From Kribbella pratensis (GTDB taxonomy: Bacteria; Actinomycetota; Actinomycetes; Propionibacteriales; Kribbellaceae): a DNA stretch of 64,000 bases. Shown one piece after another: positions 42,612 through 51,272 of the stretch. The notes beneath the pieces were generated by a model. It ran no database searches. It saw only the letters and a program-made list of their open reading frames with translations, and had not been told where the DNA came from. The DNA lies in assembly GCF_004366075.1 (NCBI RefSeq), contig NZ_SODU01000003.1, forward strand, positions 1,426,001-1,490,000, in the 5' to 3' direction. Position 1 is the stretch's first letter; the number at the start of each line of letters is the position of its first letter. The translations under genes and the position numbers were made by a program.

Positions 42612-43835
42612 CTAGTGACTGACTGCCTCCAGCTCCGAATCCTTTGATTCGTCCTTGCTCCGGGCGACCAGGGCGCCGACGATCGCGGCGGCCACCACGC
42701 ACGCCACTCCGCACGTCACGAACGTCCCGCGCGGACCGAGCAGAGCACCGGCCAGCCCGCCCAGCAGCATCGCGAGAATGCTGAACGAGCGGACCGTGCC
42801 GTTCAGGGCCGCGATCACTCGGCCACGGACGGCTTCGGCGGACCTGGTCACCACCAGTGCGCTGGTCGCCGCGTTCAGCAACCCGCTGCCGACGCCGATC
42901 GTGGTGGCCCCGATCAGCAGCGTCACGAGGTTGCCCGCCAGACCCATCAGTACGCTCGCCCCGCCGATCGCCGCCGTTCCCACGACGACTCCCACCGCCC
43001 GGGCCCGGTCGCCGTTCAGCCGGCCGCTGTACCAGGCTCCCACGATCGCCCCGGCTCCGGTCGCCGCGCCCGCCACGCCGTACAGAGCGGGCCCGAGGCC
43101 GAGCTCCCCGGTGATCAAGAACACTTCCACGACGTTGACCGCCTCGCCCACGACCACGAACATCCAGAGCGCCGGCACCAGGATCTTCAGGATGTCGTCA
43201 CCGAAGATGGCGCGCAGTCCCGCCGACACCCCGCCGCGCTCGCGAGCGGCCCCGGGCTCCGGTCGGCGGCGGGTGCGGACCAGCTGCGCGATGACCACCA
43301 GGGCGAGGAAGGTCGCGGCGTCGACGAGCAGTGCGCCGCGGCTGCCGACCCAACCGACCAGCACACCACCGGCCGCCGAGCCGGCCAGCGTCGCGACCCC
43401 GATCAGCGCCTGGCTGGTGCCGGTGGTGCGACCGACGAGCTCCTCGCCGACGATCCGCGGGATCAGCGCACCCCATGCCGGTCCGGCGACGGCCTGGCCG
43501 ATCTGAAGCACGCACACCAGCGCCAGCGTGTCGACCAGGTCGTGCACGAACGCCAGCCCGACGCCGGCGCCCACCTGCAGCAGCCCTGACCAGACCAGGA
43601 CCGTCCGCGAGTCGAACCCGTCCACGATCCGCCCCGCGAACGGGATCATCACCACGGTCGGTACGGCGAACGCGAGCAGCAGTGCCGTGACGGCCGCCGG
43701 CCCGTGACCGTCGGAGACCCGCAGCATCAACGCGATCATCGCGATCGAGTCGCCCGCGTACGACAGCGCGCGAGCGGGCAGCACCAGCCGGATGTCCCGG
43801 AACGACCAGATCGAGGTCTGAAGTGTTTGCTTCAT
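42612..43835 (-). CDS. MFS transporter, macrolide-exporter-like group
   Basis: This 407-residue protein has about 12 membrane helices and motif A variant RIVDGFDSRTVLVWSGLLQ between helices 2 and 3, as in the MFS_3 (NRE/MefA-like) group. It should export a small molecule by proton antiport. The ATG lies inside one half of a double operator shared with the divergent ArsR-type gene, so it is almost surely the regulated target. It ends 10 bp before the lysS start region and runs in the same direction; read-through into lysS is possible but not needed. Confidence 0.9.
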   Translation of the reverse strand: MKQTLQTSIWSFRDIRLVLPARALSYAGDSIAMIALMLRVSDGHGPAAVTALLLAFAVPTVVMIPFAGRIVDGFDSRTVLVWSGLLQVGAGVGLAFVHDLVDTLALVCVLQIGQAVAGPAWGALIPRIVGEELVGRTTGTSQALIGVATLAGSAAGGVLVGWVGSRGALLVDAATFLALVVIAQLVRTRRRPEPGAARERGGVSAGLRAIFGDDILKILVPALWMFVVVGEAVNVVEVFLITGELGLGPALYGVAGAATGAGAIVGAWYSGRLNGDRARAVGVVVGTAAIGGASVLMGLAGNLVTLLIGATTIGVGSGLLNAATSALVVTRSAEAVRGRVIAALNGTVRSFSILAMLLGGLAGALLGPRGTFVTCGVACVVAAAIVGALVARSKDESKDSELEAVSH

Positions 43836-43856
43836 AGTTGTGAAGTAAACACTTCG
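43819..43856. promoter_or_regulatory. Double palindromic operator between the MFS and ArsR-type genes
   Basis: Two sites, TGAAGTGTTTGCTTCA (43819-43834) and TGAAGTAAACACTTC (43841-43855), are each partly palindromic (TGAAG-N6-CTTCA type). Together they form one larger 15-bp inverted repeat with 14 of 15 matches and a 6-nt centre. The left site covers the MFS start codon. Such AT-rich paired sites are typical of ArsR-type repressors. Confidence 0.75.
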
Positions 43857-43893
43857 GATTTTGCGGCGTCAAGGGGTTCGCTACGCTGACCTC

Positions 43894-44460
43894 GTGGCGA
43901 AGAAGAAGCGGCTGGTGATCACGGACCCGAAGGCGATCCGCGCCCTCGCGCACCCGGCCCGGCAGCGGGTCATCGACGAGCTGTTCAACGGCAAGGTGCT
44001 GACCGCCACCGAGTGCGCGGAGCTGGCCGGGCTGACGCCGTCCGCGATGAGCTACCACCTCCGCGCCCTGGAGAAGTGGGGCATCATCCAGCGCGCCGAC
44101 GAGTCCGCCGACGGCCGCGAGCGGCCCTGGCAGGCGCCGGCCGCCAGCCTGGTGATCTCGTCGCAGTCCACCAGCGCCGGGCGGCTGGCCAGCCAGGCGA
44201 TGATCAAGACCGCCATGGACGGCGTCCTCGACCAGTTCGTGGACATGGACGCGGACGACCCCTGGGACGATGTCAGTTCGATGAGCAGGTCCCGGCTGTG
44301 GCTGACCCATGACGAGGCGAAGAGGTTCAACGAAGAGCTGATCGAGGTCGTCGACCGCTACAAGAAGGGCCGGACGATCACCAGCCATCCGGCCGGCGCA
44401 CGCGAGGTCACTTCGCTGATCGCCGTCGTACCGACCGGGGATCCGCCGGACAACAGCTGA
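43894..44460 (+). CDS. ArsR-type winged-helix transcriptional regulator
   Basis: This 188-residue protein has an ArsR-like winged helix near the N-terminus: AIRALAHPARQRVIDELFNG, then ATECAELAGLTPSAMSYHLRAL (recognition helix) and GIIQRADESADGRERPW (wing). The C-terminal 100 residues are helical and may bind a ligand; there is no ELCVCDL metal-binding motif, so it is not an arsenic-type sensor. The start is GTG 43894 with TACGCT 6 nt before it, suggesting leaderless translation. It is divergent from the MFS gene and probably represses it. Confidence 0.9.
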   Translation: MAKKKRLVITDPKAIRALAHPARQRVIDELFNGKVLTATECAELAGLTPSAMSYHLRALEKWGIIQRADESADGRERPWQAPAASLVISSQSTSAGRLASQAMIKTAMDGVLDQFVDMDADDPWDDVSSMSRSRLWLTHDEAKRFNEELIEVVDRYKKGRTITSHPAGAREVTSLIAVVPTGDPPDNS

Positions 44461-44534
44461 ACCGTTAGCTGCCTGACCGCGTATCCAGGAGTACCGTCGA
44501 ATGTAGAGGTACTTTCCGCCGTCGGGTGGTCGCT

Positions 44535-44981
44535 ATGCAGTCCTGGATCTTGTGGTTGATCGTCGCCGCCGTCCTCGGCACGGCCGAGTTGATGACAGCG
44601 ACCTTCGACCTGCTCCTGCTCGCCGTCGCCGCGCTCTCGGCGGCCGCGGTCGGCGGGCTGGGACTCGGTATCGCCTTCCAGGTGCTGGCCTTCGCGGTCA
44701 CCGCGGCGACCATGGTCACGCTGGTGCGCCCGGTCGCGCGCCGGCATCTGATGGGGCATCCGAAGCTGCGTACCGGTGTCGCCGCGCTGATCGGGCGCGA
44801 GGCCGTCGTACTCGCGCCGTGTGACCGGGACGCCGGCCGGGTCCGGATCGGCGGCGAGGAGTGGAGCGCCCGCTCCTACGACCCGCACCTGCAGATCCCC
44901 GCGGGCACCCGGGTCGACGTGTTCGCCATCGAGGGCGCTACCGCTCTCGTCCATCCTCAGGAGGAACCATGGCCGAACTGA
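44535..44981 (+). CDS. NfeD-like membrane protein
   Basis: This 148-residue protein has two or three membrane helices (WILWLIVAAVLGTAELMT, then LLAVAALSAAAVGGLGLGIA and VLAFAVTAATMVTLV) and a C-terminal OB-fold domain (GREAVVLAPCDRDAGRVRIG). This is the short NfeD form without the protease domain. It overlaps the following SPFH gene by 13 bp; NfeD/stomatin pairs are a conserved operon type, linked to membrane microdomains. ATG 44535 is the best start; another ATG is at 44526. Confidence 0.9.
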   Translation: MQSWILWLIVAAVLGTAELMTATFDLLLLAVAALSAAAVGGLGLGIAFQVLAFAVTAATMVTLVRPVARRHLMGHPKLRTGVAALIGREAVVLAPCDRDAGRVRIGGEEWSARSYDPHLQIPAGTRVDVFAIEGATALVHPQEEPWPN

Positions 44982-45856
44982 TCATCGGAATCGTCGTCGC
45001 GCTGCTCGCCGTCGTACTGGTCCTGCGGACCGTGCGGATCGTGCCGCAGGCGCGGGCCAGCAACGTCGAGCGCCTCGGCCGGTACCTGCGCACGCTCGAG
45101 CCCGGCCTGAACGTGGTGATCCCGTTCGTCGACCGGCCGCGGCAGCTGATCGACCTGCGCGAGCAGGTGGTGTCGTTCGAGCCGAACTCGGTGATCACCG
45201 AGGACAACCTGGTCGTCCACATCGACACGGTGCTGTACTTCCAGGTCACCGATCCGCGCGCCGCGGCGTACGAGATCCAGAACTACATCCAGGCGATCGA
45301 GCAGCTGACCGTGACCACGCTGCGGAACGTGATCGGCGCGCTGGACCTGGAGAAGACGCTGACGTCGCGCGAGCACATCAACTCGATCCTGCGTGGTGTC
45401 CTCGACGAGGCGTCCGGCAAGTGGGGGATCCGGGTGAACCGGGTCGAGCTGAAGGCCATCGAGCCGCCGGGATCGATCAAGGAGTCGATGGAGAAGCAGA
45501 TGCGGGCCGAGCGGGAGAAGCGGGCCGCGATCCTGAACGCCGAGGGCGTGCGGCAGTCCCGGATCCTGACCGCGGAAGGCGACCGGCAGGCGGCGATCCT
45601 GCGCGCCGAGGGGCAGGCGAAGGCGATCGACACCGTGTTCGAGGCCATCCACCGCAACGACCCGGACCCCAAACTGCTCGCCTACCAGTACCTGCAGATG
45701 CTCCCCGAACTCGCCAAGGGCCCGGGCAACACCTTCTGGGTGATCCCCTCCGAGGTCACCACCGCGTTGCAGAACGTCACCAAGGCGTTCTCCGGCGAGA
45801 CAGCCCCACAAATCCCCTCGGACAACGGCCACGCCCCTGAGATTCCCCGGAGTTAG
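44969..45856 (+). CDS. SPFH/Band 7 (stomatin-like) protein
   Basis: This 295-residue protein has an N-terminal membrane anchor (LIIGIVVALLAVVLVLRTV), the SPFH domain (about 25-190; RLGRYLRTLEPGLNVVIPFV is the typical entry) and a C-terminal helical coiled part (KQMRAEREKRAAILNAEGVR) for oligomerisation. It belongs to the stomatin/paraslipin subgroup that travels with NfeD. AGGAGG lies upstream of ATG 44969, inside nfeD. It likely builds membrane scaffolds, perhaps guarding membrane protein quality. C-terminal tail is low complexity. Confidence 0.94.
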   Translation: MAELIIGIVVALLAVVLVLRTVRIVPQARASNVERLGRYLRTLEPGLNVVIPFVDRPRQLIDLREQVVSFEPNSVITEDNLVVHIDTVLYFQVTDPRAAAYEIQNYIQAIEQLTVTTLRNVIGALDLEKTLTSREHINSILRGVLDEASGKWGIRVNRVELKAIEPPGSIKESMEKQMRAEREKRAAILNAEGVRQSRILTAEGDRQAAILRAEGQAKAIDTVFEAIHRNDPDPKLLAYQYLQMLPELAKGPGNTFWVIPSEVTTALQNVTKAFSGETAPQIPSDNGHAPEIPRS

Positions 45857-45902
45857 TTGCCCTGACACCAAATAGGTTGTCTGGCGATGTCACTATGGGT
45901 GC

Positions 45903-46568
45903 ATGGGGGAACCTCTACTCGCCCAGGCGATCGCCATTCCTACCGGGGTGGCCGTGCTGGCGTATCTGGTGGTCGGACTTGTCATCGGCCTGGAGAGCAT
46001 GGGTGTGCCGCTGCCCGGTGAGACCACGCTCATCGCGGCCTCGCTGCTCGCGTCGCAGCAGCATCATCTGAAGATCGAGTTCGTGATCCTGGCCGCCGCC
46101 GCGGGTGCGATCATCGGCGACTCGATCGGGTACTTCATCGGCCGCAAGGCCGGCCGGCGGCTCTTCGAGCGGCTGGGCAAGCGGTTCCATCACTTCTCCG
46201 AGGACCGGATCGTCCGGGCCGAGAAGTACTTCCACAAGTACGGCGTCTGGACGGTGTTCTTCGGCCGCTTCGTCGCACTGCTGCGGATCTTCGCGGGCCC
46301 GATGGCCGGCATGCTGCGGATGCACTACCCGCGGTTCCTGGCCGCGAACGCGGCCGGCGGCATCGCCTGGGCGACCACGATCGGTGTCGTCGCGTACAAG
46401 ATCGGCGACAACGCCGACAGGATCTTCGGCCGGGTGTCGGTCTTCGCGCTGATCGCCGTCGCGGTCGTGGCGGTCGCGCTGTACGTCGTACGCAAGGTCC
46501 GCAAGCGCCGTCGCGACGAGGCGGAGTCGGTTCCCGAGGCGGCGGCGACCGAGTCAGCGGACGTGTAG
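45903..46568 (+). CDS. DedA-family membrane protein
   Basis: This 221-residue integral membrane protein has the DedA/SNARE-associated motifs: ESMGVPLPGETTLIAASLLA (re-entrant loop), GDSIGYFIGRKAGRRLFERLG and FFGRFVALLRIFAGPMAGM (Arg in the second re-entrant region). Several DedA proteins flip phospholipids such as undecaprenyl phosphate or phosphatidylethanolamine. It has a Lys/Arg-rich C-terminal tail. It follows the SPFH gene by 46 bp, possibly in one transcript. The stop overlaps the convergent lipoprotein gene by 15 bp. Confidence 0.93.
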   Translation: MGEPLLAQAIAIPTGVAVLAYLVVGLVIGLESMGVPLPGETTLIAASLLASQQHHLKIEFVILAAAAGAIIGDSIGYFIGRKAGRRLFERLGKRFHHFSEDRIVRAEKYFHKYGVWTVFFGRFVALLRIFAGPMAGMLRMHYPRFLAANAAGGIAWATTIGVVAYKIGDNADRIFGRVSVFALIAVAVVAVALYVVRKVRKRRRDEAESVPEAAATESADV

Positions 46569-47852
46569 CTGCAACTGCGGCGTCGTGGTCCCGTCCATCG
46601 GCCGGCCGAACATCATCGCGCCGGGGATGACGAACCGGTAGACGAAGTCGCCCGGCTGCGCGGCCTTGAACGCGAGCGCGGCCTGGCCGTTGCGCATCGG
46701 CAGCGCCTTGGAGTCCACCCACCGGCGGGTCTGCCGGTTCCAGGCCTGCAGCATCACGGTCGTGTTCAGGGCCGGCTTCACGGCGACGGACACGGTCACG
46801 GTCGAGCCCTTCGCCGTCGCGGTGTTCCCGTTGGCGAATCCGGCCGACGCGACCCGGACGATGCTCTTCGTGTACGCCGGCTTGCTGGTCGAGGTACCTG
46901 TGTGTGTCCCGCCCTTGGTGTTCTCCGGCACGGTGATCTTGTACGGGCGGCTGCCGCCGGTCGGCACCGCGATGTCGTAGTACCCGCCGGCCGTCGTCGA
47001 CCCGCGTGCCGCCGGTGTCCACCGCGAGCCCGGGGTGACCTGGGTCAGCACCACGACCGGTACGCCGGCCGGGGTCGCGCGCTGGCTCGTGCACGGCGAG
47101 TCGAGGTCGCAGCCGACCTGGTACAGGATGACCCGCCCGCGGACCCGGATCGGCACGCTGAACTGGGCCAGACTCGGCACAGCGGCGTTGATCGAGCTGG
47201 TCAGCCCGAGAACCTGCCCGCCGATGCTGGTGCTCCACTCGTTCTGGGTGCGCAGCTGGAAGGTGTACGGCGGTTTGACGCTCTTGATCACCTGCCGGTT
47301 CGAGGTCGTCGCCGGGCCGATCACCTTCAGCATCTGGCCGGGACGGCCGATCATCGGCACGTACCGCTGGGTCTTCTTGCCCTTCACGTCCAGCGGGTCG
47401 TTCGGCGTGAAGTCCTGCGGAGCGACCGGCACCGACCATCTGATCAGCACCCCGCGCCCCTGCTTCGCCACCGTCGCCGCGGTCGGCCGCACCGGACCGT
47501 CGGTGTCGAACACCGGCGACTTGGTGAGCTTGCTGGTCACGCCGCCTTGTGAAGTCCCGGTCGCGACGGCGACCTTGTAGTTCCCGTCCGCCGGGAACGC
47601 CGAGGTCGGGATCTCCCACCGGTTCGGTTCACCGGCCGGGACGTACTTCACGTACGACGGGCTCTCGCTGAGCACACCCTCGATCGTGATCCGGTTCGGT
47701 TGCCCGTTGTCCTTCCAGGTCACCAGCACCGCGGCCCGCCCGTTGGGCGCCCATGCGACGGCGACATCGGTCGGCGGCGGATCGGAGGCACAAGCAGTCA
47801 GCGAGGCAGCGCCCGCGACCACCGCCAGCGCTACGGCGAGCACGCGCCGCAT
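46554..47852 (-). CDS. Predicted lipoprotein with repeated beta-sandwich (FN3/Ig-like) domains
   Basis: This 432-residue protein has a signal peptide with lipobox SLTAC (MRRVLAVALAVVAGAASLTA, then Cys). The mature part is beta-rich and could hold three or four Ig/FN3-like modules (VLIRWSVPVAPQDFTPNDPL; QFSVPIRVRGRVILYQVGCD; VTVSVAVKPALNTTVMLQAW). One Cys pair (GCDLDSPC) may form a disulfide. I chose ATG 47852; a longer start at 47882 adds an unlikely extension. No enzyme motif. It probably sits at the cell surface. Confidence 0.75.
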   Translation of the reverse strand: MRRVLAVALAVVAGAASLTACASDPPPTDVAVAWAPNGRAAVLVTWKDNGQPNRITIEGVLSESPSYVKYVPAGEPNRWEIPTSAFPADGNYKVAVATGTSQGGVTSKLTKSPVFDTDGPVRPTAATVAKQGRGVLIRWSVPVAPQDFTPNDPLDVKGKKTQRYVPMIGRPGQMLKVIGPATTSNRQVIKSVKPPYTFQLRTQNEWSTSIGGQVLGLTSSINAAVPSLAQFSVPIRVRGRVILYQVGCDLDSPCTSQRATPAGVPVVVLTQVTPGSRWTPAARGSTTAGGYYDIAVPTGGSRPYKITVPENTKGGTHTGTSTSKPAYTKSIVRVASAGFANGNTATAKGSTVTVSVAVKPALNTTVMLQAWNRQTRRWVDSKALPMRNGQAALAFKAAQPGDFVYRFVIPGAMMFGRPMDGTTTPQLQLHVR

Positions 47853-47984
47853 TCCGACCACCCCTCGTCTCCTCACGACCAACCGGGTGAACCATACCCA
47901 GTCGCAGGTGCCCTCCCCCTACACCCGTTGCCGGATCGGTATCGCGCACTTACCTTGAAGTAAGCCAGTGAGGGGGGAACCACG

Positions 47985-48545
47985 ATGGCATTCATCAGTA
48001 CGCCGAACGTTCCGGAGATGTTCGCGGCGAATCGGGCGCCGGCTGGGCACGTGCCCAACTTCGTCCACACGTTCGCCGCGCGACCGGCCGTCTACGAGGC
48101 GTGGAAGCAGCTGAACGGCGCGATCAAGGAGTCGATGGACCTGCGCCGCTACGAGCTCGCCACGCTGGCCGCGGCGACCGCGCTGAAGTCGAGCTACTGC
48201 AGCCTCGCGCACGGCCAGGTCCTGGCCGACAAGTTCTACACCGCCGAGGAAGTCGCGGCGCTCGTCGACGAGCCGGCGCACGACCCGGTCGACCGCGCTG
48301 TGATGGCCTTCGCCCGCCAGGTCGCGCTCGCCGCGGACACTGTCACCCAGGCGGACGTCGACGTACTGAAAGCACTCGGCCTGACGGACGCCGACGTACT
48401 CGACGTGGCCCTGGCAGCAGCGGCCCGAGCGTTCTTCTCCAAGACCCTCGACGCCACCGGCACCCAACCCGACGAGGCCTTCAACGGCCTCCCCGAAACC
48501 CTCCGCACATCCCTCACGGTCGGGCGCCCGATCTACTCGGGCTGA
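47985..48545 (+). CDS. Carboxymuconolactone decarboxylase / AhpD-like protein
   Basis: This 186-residue protein has the AhpD-type active-site segment SSYCSLAHGQVLAD. C72 and H76 form the CxxxH pattern, but the second Cys of the CxxC redox pair found in AhpD is absent (CSLA). Members like this are often annotated as peroxidase-related; here thiol peroxidase-type disulfide chemistry is doubtful and another hydrolytic or lyase role is possible. GAGGGGGGAACC lies upstream of the ATG. It is divergent from the lipoprotein gene and its stop overlaps the multicopper oxidase gene by 13 bp. Confidence 0.85.
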   Translation: MAFISTPNVPEMFAANRAPAGHVPNFVHTFAARPAVYEAWKQLNGAIKESMDLRRYELATLAAATALKSSYCSLAHGQVLADKFYTAEEVAALVDEPAHDPVDRAVMAFARQVALAADTVTQADVDVLKALGLTDADVLDVALAAAARAFFSKTLDATGTQPDEAFNGLPETLRTSLTVGRPIYSG

Positions 48546-49963
48546 TTGTTCGGGGTGCCGCCGAGATGGTGGTCGGTGGTGACGCCGGCGTACATCAGGT
48601 GGGTCACGAGGCCTTGGGCGGCGTGCGGGAGGTTGTGGCAGTGGTCCATCCAGATGCCCGGGTTGTCGGCGACGAAGGCGACCTCGTAGGTCTCCTTGTC
48701 CTCGACGTTGAGGGAGTCCGTGCGCCACGGGCTCCCGGTCGCGCGCACCCCGTCGCGGCTCAGGACGACGACGTGGTGGCCGTGCAGGTGCATCGGATGG
48801 ACCTGGCCTGACGTGTTCTTGATCGTCATCCGCACGATGTCGCCCTCGCGCACCACGAACATCGGCACGTCCGGGTACTGATGCCCGTTGATCGTCCACC
48901 ACAGCCCGGGCTTCCCGTCGAAGAACCCGATCCGGCGGCCGATGTCGTACCGGAACACCCGGGTCGCCTTCGCGGGATCGAACCCGATCGGTTTCGGCGC
49001 TCCGTAGTTCAGCAGGTCGACCCGGTCCCGCGGCTCGGTCCCGGTCGGCGCGTCGCCGTCCCCGATCACCAGCGTCGTCGGTCCGCCGCCGAGCCCGATC
49101 CGCACCGCCTTCGCCGTGGGAACCTCGAGGTCCACCCGGCCGCCCGCGGTGACGAGCACCGCCTTCCCGCTCACCTCGGTGGGCGCGTTCACCTCGCTCC
49201 CGTCGACCGCGACCACCTTGTACGACGCCCCGTCGACCCAGACCGCCATCGGTCCGTTGTCGGTGTTGATCAACCGCACCCGTGCGATCGGACCGGGCGC
49301 CTTCACGCGGCGTTCGCCGTACTCGCCGTTGACCGTGCGGACCTTGGCGTACGTGTGCACCGCCGCAATCACGTCCGCGGCGGTCGGCTGGACGATCAGT
49401 ACGCCGTACAGCCCCTTCTGCACCTGCTCGTGCGAGACCTGGTGCGAGTGGTACCAGTACGTGCCGGCGTCCTTCGCGACGAAGCGGTACACGAAGGACT
49501 TGCCGGGCGGGATCGCGTCCTGCGTGACGCCCGCGACACCGTCCTCGGCATTCGGTACGTCGACCCCGTGCCAGTGCAATGTGATGCCCTCGGCAACGTT
49601 TTCGTTGTGCAGGGTGACCTGGACGAGATCGCCTTGTTTCGCGACGATCCGCGGCCCCGGCGACGTGTGGTTCAACGTGTACCCGTCCATCGGCCCGCGG
49701 CCGGGAAGGTGGAAACGCTCCTTGCGCGCGACGAGATCCACCGCGACATCCGGCTTCTGATCGGCAGGACCTGTCAGCCGGTTGAGGTCGGTCCCGTGAT
49801 GCGCCGACGCCGGCCCGCCGCCGTAATCGGCGTACCCCATCGCCATCGGCGACAGGTCGTTCGGGATCAGGCTCCGCTGCCAGAAGAACCCGATCGGCGC
49901 CAGCACGACCAGTGTCGCGACCACCGCGATCAGCGCACGCCGAGACGGCGATCGCATCCTCAC
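48533..49963 (-). CDS. Multicopper oxidase
   Basis: This 476-residue cupredoxin-type oxidase has the four copper-binding His segments: HWHGVD (near 127), YWYHSHQVSHE (near 168), HPMHLHGHH (near 387) and MDHCHNLPHAAQGLVTHL (near 437). The last supplies the type 1 Cys-His and type 3 His. The N-terminal hydrophobic helix (ALIAVVATLVVLAPIGFFW) anchors or exports it. It probably oxidises Cu(I), phenols or similar substrates outside the cell. It follows a small membrane protein gene on the same strand by 29 bp, suggesting a two-gene operon. Confidence 0.94.
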   Translation of the reverse strand: MRMRSPSRRALIAVVATLVVLAPIGFFWQRSLIPNDLSPMAMGYADYGGGPASAHHGTDLNRLTGPADQKPDVAVDLVARKERFHLPGRGPMDGYTLNHTSPGPRIVAKQGDLVQVTLHNENVAEGITLHWHGVDVPNAEDGVAGVTQDAIPPGKSFVYRFVAKDAGTYWYHSHQVSHEQVQKGLYGVLIVQPTAADVIAAVHTYAKVRTVNGEYGERRVKAPGPIARVRLINTDNGPMAVWVDGASYKVVAVDGSEVNAPTEVSGKAVLVTAGGRVDLEVPTAKAVRIGLGGGPTTLVIGDGDAPTGTEPRDRVDLLNYGAPKPIGFDPAKATRVFRYDIGRRIGFFDGKPGLWWTINGHQYPDVPMFVVREGDIVRMTIKNTSGQVHPMHLHGHHVVVLSRDGVRATGSPWRTDSLNVEDKETYEVAFVADNPGIWMDHCHNLPHAAQGLVTHLMYAGVTTDHHLGGTPNNQPE

Positions 49964-49992
49964 GACCGCCGTCCGTCAGTTGCCAACAGCAT

Positions 49993-50430
49993 CTAGATCG
50001 TCGAGGCCGGGGACGCTGCGGCCGTCGTCACCGGCTGAGACCCTGCTCGCCGGGCCGCCATGCCCGCGACCGCCAGCAGCGCGAACGCGTTCAGCCCGTG
50101 CAGTGCGCCGACCGCGGATACGCCGAACGACAGGGCAGCCAGCCCGAACTGCAGGGCGACCAGACCGAAGACGTACAGCGCCCACTTGACGCCGCCGTCG
50201 ACCTTCGCGAAGAACGAGACGATCAGCAACAGGATCGCCAGCAGTGGGATGACCCCGCTGCCCACGATGGTGTGGATCATGTGTCCGACGTTGGCATCGG
50301 AGTTCTTGTCGAACACCAGGCCGCCGTCGACGTCCTTGATGACCGTGAACCACGCGAGTGCGATCGCCATCGCCTGGACGACCACCAAGATCGCAATGAG
50401 CCCGGCCAGTGCCCGGTAAACAGACCTCAT
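49993..50430 (-). CDS. Four-helix membrane protein (DUF6220-like), upstream of the multicopper oxidase
   Basis: This 145-residue protein has four predicted membrane helices (ALAGLIAILVVVQAMAIALAWF; IHTIVGSGVIPLLAILLLIV; WALYVFGLVALQFGLAALSF; LHGLNAFALLAVAGMAA) and conserved-looking His residues near helix ends (GHMIHTIVG, ALHGLNAF). Size and layout remind me of DUF6220 proteins; this is from memory and tentative. His pairs in helices could bind heme or copper, which would fit the adjoining multicopper oxidase. GGGGGAAAT precedes the ATG directly. Confidence 0.75.
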   Translation of the reverse strand: MRSVYRALAGLIAILVVVQAMAIALAWFTVIKDVDGGLVFDKNSDANVGHMIHTIVGSGVIPLLAILLLIVSFFAKVDGGVKWALYVFGLVALQFGLAALSFGVSAVGALHGLNAFALLAVAGMAARRAGSQPVTTAAASPASTI

Positions 50431-50507
50431 ATTTCCCCCAACCCCTGAAGTCACCCCTAGGCTCATAGTGAGGCAGGTCACCTCAAGCGCACAAGAGGTT
50501 GCCGATC

Positions 50508-51272
50508 TCAGCCGTGGTTGCGGGCGAAGGCCTGATACAGACCGCGCAGGGTCAGCAACGGTTCGTCGCGGACCGCGGTGGTCAACTGGCCGGCCAGGAG
50601 TGGCGCGAGGGCGCCGGTGAGCACGACTGCGACGTCGTCGTTCAGAGACTGTTCGGTCCGGATCCGCGCGACCAGACCGTCGACCAGCGCGGCGAAGCCG
50701 TGGATCGCACCGGACTGCAGCGCCTCGACGGTGTTCTTCGCCACCACCGACCGCGGCCGCACCAGCTCGACCCGGCGCAGTTGCGCGGCCGCCTGCCCGA
50801 GCGCGTCGGACGCGGTTTCGATGCCCGGGGCAATCACTCCGCCGATGAAGGCGCCGGCCGGGTTCACCGCGTCGATCGTGATCGCCGTACCGACGTCGAC
50901 GACCAGGCAGGGCGCGCCGTACAAGGTGGCGGCCGCCAGCGCGTTCGCGATCCGGTCCGTGCCGACCTCCCGCGGGTTGTCCACCAGCACCGGCAGCCCG
51001 GTCTTCACACCGGGCTCGACGACGACACTCGGCACACCCTGGTAGTAGCGCGACACGACGTCCCGCAACTCGTGCAGCACATGCGGTACGGCGGAGCACA
51101 CGGCGATCCCGGACACCGGCGATTCACCCGTGAGCAGGCCCTGCAGCAGCACCGCCCACTCGTCCGCCGTACGACGCGGATCGGTCCCGACCCACCAGTG
51201 CCGCTTGACCGTGCCTTCGAACACCAGGCCGACCAGCGTCCTGGTGTTCTCGACGGCAACGGCCAGCAACAC
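50508..51272 (-). CDS. coaX: Type III pantothenate kinase-like protein with altered first motif
   Basis: CoaX phosphorylates pantothenate, the first step of coenzyme A synthesis. The 254-residue protein has GTDRIANALAA (104-114), DVGTAITIDAV (126-136) with the catalytic-base Asp, GGVIAPGI (144-151) and KNTVEALQSG. The first motif, normally a D-x-G-N-T loop (AIDVGNT or, in M. tuberculosis, AIDVRNT), reads AVAVENT, so the conserved Asp6 is Ala. This may abolish activity. The GTG starts right after the nadC TGA (TGA-GTG), with AAGGAGG upstream. Last gene of the panC-nadB-nadC-coaX series. Confidence 0.9.
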   Translation of the reverse strand: MLLAVAVENTRTLVGLVFEGTVKRHWWVGTDPRRTADEWAVLLQGLLTGESPVSGIAVCSAVPHVLHELRDVVSRYYQGVPSVVVEPGVKTGLPVLVDNPREVGTDRIANALAAATLYGAPCLVVDVGTAITIDAVNPAGAFIGGVIAPGIETASDALGQAAAQLRRVELVRPRSVVAKNTVEALQSGAIHGFAALVDGLVARIRTEQSLNDDVAVVLTGALAPLLAGQLTTAVRDEPLLTLRGLYQAFARNHG

